A stretch of 24,889 nucleotides of DNA from Clostridiales bacterium UBA3953 (lineage in GTDB: Bacteria > Bacillota > Clostridia > Oscillospirales > CAG-272): positions 42,785-67,673 of the forward strand of contig DGDL01000048.1 of assembly GCA_002385415.1 (NCBI GenBank). Reading direction: 5' to 3'. The notes below the pieces were generated by a model. The model searched no databases and was not told the DNA's origin. It worked only from the letters and a program-made list of their open reading frames with translations. The stretch's first letter is position 1. Each line of letters begins with the position of its first letter. Positions 19,637-24,889 of the stretch are shown here, one piece after another. A program made the translations under genes and the position numbers.

Positions 19637-22522
19637 ATGAAAATACTGCTTAAACCGGCACTTATCATGCTGACCGCCGCGTTGACGGCGGGACTGGTTA
19701 GCTGCAAATCCGGCGGCGGAACCTCCGACCCCAAGGATACAGCGGCTTTGGACAATTTGCCCGGTTCATCCGATACCGGAGGGGCACAGCATGATGACTA
19801 TACGGTAAATCTGCCCGGCGCGATTGATTTTTCAACGTATCAGGTGCCCGTGCTCGAGAAAGATTCGAACGGGCTGTATGTTCAGAAATACAAGCCGTAT
19901 AAAATATACGGCATAACAACCACATTCCAGACCGCGACCGGATACTCGCCGCAATACAGGCTGCCCTCGGACGCCGTTATGGTGTATAACAACAACATCC
20001 GGTCGTTTACGGACAGCTGGGTGGAGCAGAGAGAAAACTATCAAATCGATGCAATGACGGCGCTCGTTTGGGGGCACACCGAATATACGCAAAGGAGCCC
20101 CGAACACCTCGAAGACGTGCAGACCCGCGCCGACGGCAGCTTTATGCTGCACACGCCGCCCGACAACTATTATATGGTACCGACACGCAGATATATAGAA
20201 TATATGAAAGAGCTTGTCGGCGTGACTGTTGACAGACTCAAACCTAAAACCATTGTGTTTGAGGAGCCCGACATGTGGGTGGCGTCGGGTTATTCCGAGG
20301 GATTTAAAAGAGAGTGGAGAGAGTATTACGGCACCGAATGGGAGCCGCAAACCGCGTCGCCAGGCGCGATGTACCGCACGATGCGGCTGAAAGTTTACCT
20401 GATAGAGCGGCTGCTTACCGAGCTTGCGGCGTTTGTGAAAGAAAAAGCGCCCGGCACGAAGGTTTATATCGCGACACACAGTACGGTGTCGTATAACTCT
20501 ATTTCAATAGTCGCGGGAATAAACAATTATCTCGCTCTGGGCTGCATAGACGGCGTTATCGGACAGACCTGGAGCGACACCGCTTATAATGCAGTTCCGT
20601 ATGACGGGCCTAACATAAACGACGCATACCTTTCGGGGTACATAGAATATACATCATACATGGATTCGGTTGAGGGCACCGACTTTTTCGCGCTCTCCGA
20701 CCCCATGGCAGACAATGCAGGCTTTTCGGAAGAGCTTTGCCGCATGCTGTACAGGCAAACGGTGACTGCATCGCTGATGGTACCCGAGATTCAGCGGTTC
20801 CAGCTGTTCCCGTGGCCAAACCGCAGCTTCGTCGGTGTGGCGGGCGACTATAAAACCTTGCAGCTTCAGGTTTTCAACGCGCTTGACGAGGTGGCGGGCA
20901 AGCCGGTTACCTTGACAGCGGGCACGCCCGGCATATACTTTGCTATATCGGACTCGGTGTCGTGGCAGTCGCAGCATCGAAACTGGAGCCATAACACCAA
21001 TGCCTCGGTTTACGGCATGACGCTTCCGCTTGTCGCGCGAGGCATACCGGTGAAGATGAAAACGCTCGAGCAGGTAAACTCGGCAGACGACCTTGCCGAC
21101 GTAAAACTGCTGCTTCTTGCTTACGACTGCCAAAAGCCAAAAAGCGAGACTATAAACAAAGCAATCGCCGACTGGGTGAAGTCGGGCGGAATACTGCTCT
21201 ATGTGGGAGGCCACGACCGGTATCAGGAGTCGGAGACCGAATGGTGGCACACCGCAGGCGGCACGCCGCTGCAAAACCTCATTTATCACCTTGGGCTTGA
21301 CATAACGGTCGGGGCTGCGGGCGGCAGCAACACAAAGCTGAACTGGGAAGGCTCGGTGACCGTCGCCGGAGTAGCCGACGCCGTAAATGCGTTTGACTAT
21401 AGAATTAGCAAGTATCGAAACTCCTATGCCTCTTTCGAGGGTGCAGACGTGCTGCCTCTAATTACAGCGGGCGAAAATATCATCGGCTGTGAAAAGCAGG
21501 TCGGACCAGGCCGCGTTATACTGGTGGGCATTCCGTCGTCTGCGCTTGCACAGCAAAAGGGCGGCGCGGATCTGATGCGCGCGATGGCAAAATACGCCGT
21601 TGAAAATTATACCGATGTTGATTATGTCGAAACCTCGCTGGTGACAGTCCGCCGGGGCAGCATTTTGGCTGCGCATTCGATAGGCGAAAAGAATAAAATA
21701 GAAGGAAAGTATATAGATATTTTCAATGACAAGCTGCCCGTACTGCTTTCGGGCGCCGATGTGCCGGCCGACGATTCGGTGCTCCTTTACGACATATCGG
21801 AGCTTGACCTTTCCGTGCCGCGGTTTGCCTATACAGGCGGGAAGCTCGTCGGAAGCGCAACAGAGACCGCCGATACGACCGCATTTACAATATACGGGCC
21901 AGCAGATGCGCTCGGCTCGTCCCGGCTCATAGCGCCGAAAGGTACATATCCGGTCAGTGTGACAGCACGTCGTGGCGACACGGAGGTCGCTTTGTACCGC
22001 GTTTGGAACAATGCCACCTCGTCGCTGCTCGTGCAGGTAGACCTTATGCCCGAGCCGGTTGAAATTACCGTAAAATGGGGCGGCGACCCCGTACCCGACG
22101 ATCCCGAGTATGAGTTTGGATATCTGACGGTGAAAACCAACTCGTCGGGCCAAGACGAAGACTTCTTAATATATAACACCGCCGGTGCAAACTCGGCGTT
22201 GCGCTTCTGCGACCTGGACGGTATGCTTATCTATAAGTTTGACATAACAAAATACCCCGAAGCGCTTATATCGCTTAACGTGCTGCAAAACTACATACTC
22301 GAGTACTCGCTTGACGGCGAGACATGGACAGCAATAGCCGACTATTCGAAGATAGGCGAGTGGACGGACAGAGGCGACAACCCCGCAACATATTCTGTAA
22401 GCGCACCGGAGGTCGGCGCGTCTGAAGTCCTTTACATCAGGCTGCGAAACACCACGCCGTCGAAGGGCTGGGGCGGCTCGATAACAAGTTTTTCAATCAG
22501 ATACCTCAAAAAAAGCGGCTAA
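19637..22522 (+). CDS. Large surface lipoprotein, probable glycoside-hydrolase-like (TIM-barrel plus amidotransferase-like and C-terminal sandwich domains)
   Basis: 961 residues from the ATG at 19637; the frame opens earlier, but only this start gives a lipoprotein signal peptide, ending in LVSC at about residues 20-23. I cannot assign a named family. The N-terminal half looks like a TIM barrel: KTIVFEEPDMW at about 205-214 has the strand-end acid pair of glycosidases, followed by an aromatic-rich substrate region and VYIATHS, DGVIGQTW. A middle part (about 440-660; VKLLLLAYDCQKPKSETI, ADWVKSGGILLYVGG) resembles the amidotransferase-like domain found in GH42-type beta-galactosidases. A C-terminal domain (about 820-961; LEYSLDGETWTAIADYS, VLYIRLRNTTPSKGWGG) looks like a galactose-binding-type beta sandwich. 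A function on extracellular carbohydrate is inferred. It is a lone gene under its own promoter, without transport or other hydrolase genes beside it. Confidence 0.8.
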   Translation: MKILLKPALIMLTAALTAGLVSCKSGGGTSDPKDTAALDNLPGSSDTGGAQHDDYTVNLPGAIDFSTYQVPVLEKDSNGLYVQKYKPYKIYGITTTFQTATGYSPQYRLPSDAVMVYNNNIRSFTDSWVEQRENYQIDAMTALVWGHTEYTQRSPEHLEDVQTRADGSFMLHTPPDNYYMVPTRRYIEYMKELVGVTVDRLKPKTIVFEEPDMWVASGYSEGFKREWREYYGTEWEPQTASPGAMYRTMRLKVYLIERLLTELAAFVKEKAPGTKVYIATHSTVSYNSISIVAGINNYLALGCIDGVIGQTWSDTAYNAVPYDGPNINDAYLSGYIEYTSYMDSVEGTDFFALSDPMADNAGFSEELCRMLYRQTVTASLMVPEIQRFQLFPWPNRSFVGVAGDYKTLQLQVFNALDEVAGKPVTLTAGTPGIYFAISDSVSWQSQHRNWSHNTNASVYGMTLPLVARGIPVKMKTLEQVNSADDLADVKLLLLAYDCQKPKSETINKAIADWVKSGGILLYVGGHDRYQESETEWWHTAGGTPLQNLIYHLGLDITVGAAGGSNTKLNWEGSVTVAGVADAVNAFDYRISKYRNSYASFEGADVLPLITAGENIIGCEKQVGPGRVILVGIPSSALAQQKGGADLMRAMAKYAVENYTDVDYVETSLVTVRRGSILAAHSIGEKNKIEGKYIDIFNDKLPVLLSGADVPADDSVLLYDISELDLSVPRFAYTGGKLVGSATETADTTAFTIYGPADALGSSRLIAPKGTYPVSVTARRGDTEVALYRVWNNATSSLLVQVDLMPEPVEITVKWGGDPVPDDPEYEFGYLTVKTNSSGQDEDFLIYNTAGANSALRFCDLDGMLIYKFDITKYPEALISLNVLQNYILEYSLDGETWTAIADYSKIGEWTDRGDNPATYSVSAPEVGASEVLYIRLRNTTPSKGWGGSITSFSIRYLKKSG

Positions 22523-22618
22523 ACCGGCCGCTATTCCGGAGCGCGGGAACAACATATCCTCCTCGCGTCCAATCAAGTTTGGATAATATTACAGTTATAT
22601 TACAAATCCCAAAAACAC

Positions 22619-22647
22619 TTGAAATTATTCCAAAGATGGGCTATTAT
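22619..22647 (+). promoter_or_regulatory. Promoter of the S-layer-homology gene
   Basis: TTGAAA (22619-22624), a 17-base spacer and TATTAT (22642-22647). Predicted start near 22654 leaves a leader of about 155 bases. Strong expression would be expected for an S-layer protein. Confidence 0.65.
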
Positions 22648-22653
22648 TTATAC

Positions 22654-22808
22654 GCAGGAACAAACTTACTCACTTTCGTAAATTCGGAGTGCGATGGCAG
22701 TCCGGGCTTTGGCGAGGAGCCGGGGCTTGCCACACGGCTTTGAAGATGCGAAGGCGAGCGGTTTGGATCCGAAAAAAGAAAACATTTTATAAAGGAGACA
22801 TAGGCGAC
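22654..22808 (+). promoter_or_regulatory. Long 5' leader of the S-layer-homology gene with a hairpin
   Basis: The stretch holds no gene. An extended hairpin is seen at 22696-22731: outer GGCA with TGCC, inner CCGG(G)CT with AGCCGG, one bulged G and a 9-base loop. The AAAGGAG ribosome binding site (22791-22797) is 11 bases before the ATG, a long spacing. Long structured leaders that stabilise mRNA are common on S-layer genes. I could not match it to a known riboswitch. Confidence 0.45.
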
Positions 22809-24889
22809 ATGAGAAATTTTAAAAGATTTCTTGCAATGGCGTTGACCATGCTCATGCTCGTGAGCAGCCTGTCTCTTATCACGTCGGCTAAGTTCGAGGA
22901 CGTGACCGATTTTCAGAACGAAATCGCAGTCCTGTCGAATCTTGGCGTGATCAAGGGTAAGGCAGACGGCACGTATGGTTTCGACGAAGCCGTCACACGT
23001 CGTCAGACCGCGCTGTTCTTTGCACGCGCGACAACCGGTAAGGTAGACGACGCTATTCACTGGCAGAGTGAAGTTAACACCACTCCGTTCAAGGATCTTG
23101 ACGCTGAGAACGACTTCTATGGCGCAATCTCGTACTGCCACAACGTAGGTATCGTTCTTGGCAGGTCCGCAACAGAGTTCGCACCCAACGACAACATCAC
23201 CTTCCAGGAAGCTGTCACAATGGCAGTGCGCGCTCTGGGCTACGGCGGCGCATCGATGGATGCCGGCTATCCGTGGACTTACTACAGCAAGGCTGTCTCG
23301 CTCGGCCTTGACAAGGGCATCGAAGACGTTGCTCTGACCGACGTCGTATCCCGCGGCGTCATGGCGAAGCTGATTTACAATGCTATGTTCGCCACCAATT
23401 CGAAGGGCTCCACGATCGCAGCAGACGCATTCGGTTCTGCGGTTAAGACCACGAATCTTGTTCTCGTTGCTACGAAGGGCAAGACCCTGGTTGCTAACCT
23501 GAGCACCAACGCAAGCGACAAAGTTGCTGCTTTCGTCGAGTTCAACAGCGACGGCACGCTCAATCTCGACAAAGTTTACCACTTCAATTGGGCAGACTTT
23601 GCAGAGATGGCATACGGTGAAGGCGCAGAAGAGAAGGCCGCTGACCATGTTGGCTATTCTTACAATGTTGTCACCGTCGACAACTTCAAGTCTCTGGTAA
23701 CCGTATCCGAAAATCCGTCCAAGACTTTCACCTCCGCCGACTATGTTGGCGACGGCAAGTTCGAGGACAACGAGTACACGCTCGTTCAGAAGTGGTCGTC
23801 CGTATTCAATATCGGCACCACCGCTTCGGGCAAGGAAGAGCTGATCCAGTATAACACCAGCTACTCTGCTGGCGTAACTAAGATCGGTGCAGGCAAAGCA
23901 TACTATGCTGGCCACTGGTATGTTGTCGACGCAAAGAGCAACATCCTTGACGTTAACGGCAAAGTTCTGCTCTACTTCTACGACAACGTAAAGGATAAGA
24001 TCGTTTCCGGCGCAACAACAACCTTCCCGTTCTACTATGAACTGGGTGGTAAGTACTATCCCGCATACCTGCCGGTAGACGGTTCTCGTTACTCGGGCGC
24101 TGCTACTCTCGATCAGTATGAGGTTGATAATACTCCTTACACCTACGCTGTTGACAAGAACGCTGATAAGTACACCAAGAACGTAAGCGCTTACGCTGAC
24201 ACCATCGTATTCGACGACAACAATGACGGCGTATTTGATCGTGCTTACTTCACCGCTTATGTCTTTGGTAAGCTGAAAGTCCAGGACGACGACTATTACT
24301 TCTACGTTGGCGCTAACGGCGACAAGTACACTAACGTCAGAGGCGCTGACAAGGTTATCAACCTCACTGATGTCGAGCTCAAGAAGGACACCACTTACTA
24401 TGTCCTCTGGGCATACGATGCAGTAAACGAGACAGTTACCGTTAAGAAGGTCTATGACGAAATCAAGAGTGGTTATGTAACCGCTGTTGATATTGTCAAC
24501 AAGACTATCACCTTTGGTAACGTTTCGTGGCTCGGCCTTGGCGTTGGCACGACCGAAACCCTCAATTACGGCGTTGCGAAGCTGCCCGGCGCAACGAATA
24601 CCAATAAGGATTACTCCATCAACGACGATGGTACTGGCGAGAATTCTGCTGAATCTCTGATCGGCGTCGACTACTCGCTGCTGAATAAGTACGTCTCCTA
24701 CATCGTTGATGAGGAGAATGACGGCAGAATCATTGCTGTCCTCGGTGCTAAGGACGCTAAGACTCCCCTTGTTGTTACCTCGGTTGTAACTCCTTACAAC
24801 ATTGGCGGCAACATCCGTGCGAGTGTAATCGATAACACCGGTAAAGCACAGATTATAACCATTTCAAGACTTAATGATATTCCTGCTGT
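22809..24889 (+). CDS. S-layer homology (SLH) domain surface protein (partial, C-terminus beyond right edge)
   Basis: 693 codons present, frame open to the edge. A signal peptide (MRNFKRFLAMALTMLMLV..., cleavage likely after TSA at residue 27) is followed directly by three SLH-like repeats: KFEDV...LGVIKGKADGTYGFDEAVTRRQTA (about 28-78), PFKDL...VGIVLGRSATEFAPNDNITFQEA (about 95-150), and a weaker third (about 155-200). SLH domains attach proteins to pyruvylated secondary cell-wall polymers. The rest is Asp/Asn/Tyr-rich, beta-strand-like, with calcium-loop-like segments (DDNNDGVFD, DEENDG) and no enzyme motif I recognise. Codon use differs from the neighbours: Ile is nearly always ATC/ATT rather than the ATA common in the other genes, and GCT/GTT/AAG/TAC are favoured, as in very highly expressed genes. 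A role as a main S-layer or surface coat protein is likely but inferred. Confidence 0.9.
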   Translation, partial: MRNFKRFLAMALTMLMLVSSLSLITSAKFEDVTDFQNEIAVLSNLGVIKGKADGTYGFDEAVTRRQTALFFARATTGKVDDAIHWQSEVNTTPFKDLDAENDFYGAISYCHNVGIVLGRSATEFAPNDNITFQEAVTMAVRALGYGGASMDAGYPWTYYSKAVSLGLDKGIEDVALTDVVSRGVMAKLIYNAMFATNSKGSTIAADAFGSAVKTTNLVLVATKGKTLVANLSTNASDKVAAFVEFNSDGTLNLDKVYHFNWADFAEMAYGEGAEEKAADHVGYSYNVVTVDNFKSLVTVSENPSKTFTSADYVGDGKFEDNEYTLVQKWSSVFNIGTTASGKEELIQYNTSYSAGVTKIGAGKAYYAGHWYVVDAKSNILDVNGKVLLYFYDNVKDKIVSGATTTFPFYYELGGKYYPAYLPVDGSRYSGAATLDQYEVDNTPYTYAVDKNADKYTKNVSAYADTIVFDDNNDGVFDRAYFTAYVFGKLKVQDDDYYFYVGANGDKYTNVRGADKVINLTDVELKKDTTYYVLWAYDAVNETVTVKKVYDEIKSGYVTAVDIVNKTITFGNVSWLGLGVGTTETLNYGVAKLPGATNTNKDYSINDDGTGENSAESLIGVDYSLLNKYVSYIVDEENDGRIIAVLGAKDAKTPLVVTSVVTPYNIGGNIRASVIDNTGKAQIITISRLNDIPA

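Noticed and set aside
22514..22532. Terminator after the large lipoprotein gene
   Set aside because: AGCGGC/GCCGCT pairs around the stop codon, but no T-run follows, so termination is not supported.
22644..23915. A 423-codon minus-strand open frame opposite the SLH gene
   Set aside because: The plus-strand frame has signal peptide, SLH repeats, RBS and promoter; the minus frame is a by-product of biased codon use.
1..24889. CRISPR arrays, insertion sequences, integrases, phage genes or attachment sites
   Set aside because: No regularly spaced repeats, transposase or integrase motifs, or tRNA-flanking direct repeats were seen.

Overview
The window looks like a chromosomal segment of an endospore-forming member of the class Clostridia (Firmicutes/Bacillota), moderately GC-rich by eye and probably from an uncultivated gut or anaerobic lineage. 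Pointers are spoIIE, the rplU-prp-rpmA order with a cleavable L27 leader, lipobox proteins, an S-layer-homology surface protein, strong GGAGG ribosome binding sites and sigma-A promoters with TGn-extended -10 boxes. No phage, transposase, integrase, CRISPR array or defence island is visible. Most genes are core metabolism, cell wall, sporulation and translation; the accessory part is surface and carbohydrate proteins.

Layout. Positions 1-1364 (minus) hold gnd, cut by the left edge, followed by a DUF2079 polytopic membrane protein (minus). From 3405 a plus-strand unit begins with a good promoter and a decayed uroporphyrinogen-decarboxylase-family gene (its first ~20 codons joined to its last ~90). 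It continues into thpR, a phosphodiester glycosidase (NAGPA-type) protein and a small two-span membrane protein, all overlapping or nearly so. A tRNA-Ser(GGA) gene with its own promoter and terminator follows. At 6131-9680 a tight plus-strand operon encodes an alpha/beta hydrolase, a membrane-anchored MurF-type ligase and D-Ala-D-Ala ligase, i.e. synthesis and attachment of the peptidoglycan D-Ala-D-Ala end. It converges on a shared terminator with a D-Ala-D-Ala carboxypeptidase-family protein (minus) whose second and third active-site motifs are altered.

Positions 11213-12873 carry an orphan solute-binding lipoprotein. spoIIE follows, with a promoter region containing Spo0A-box-like sites. 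A broken sigma-70-family factor (minus, several frameshifts) lies between spoIIE and glyA. After glyA and a ~360-base gene-free stretch comes the rplU-prp-rpmA operon (minus) with promoter and structured leader. Divergent from it is a 961-residue lipoprotein resembling an extracellular glycoside hydrolase. The right edge cuts a large S-layer-homology protein preceded by a ~155-base leader and written in codons typical of strong expression.

I found no clear undescribed multi-gene system. The items most worth a second look are the carboxypeptidase-fold protein with altered motifs, the two pseudogenes (one with intact promoter and RBS, now acting as leader for thpR), the membrane MurF operon, the large unassigned lipoprotein, and several operator-like palindromes.
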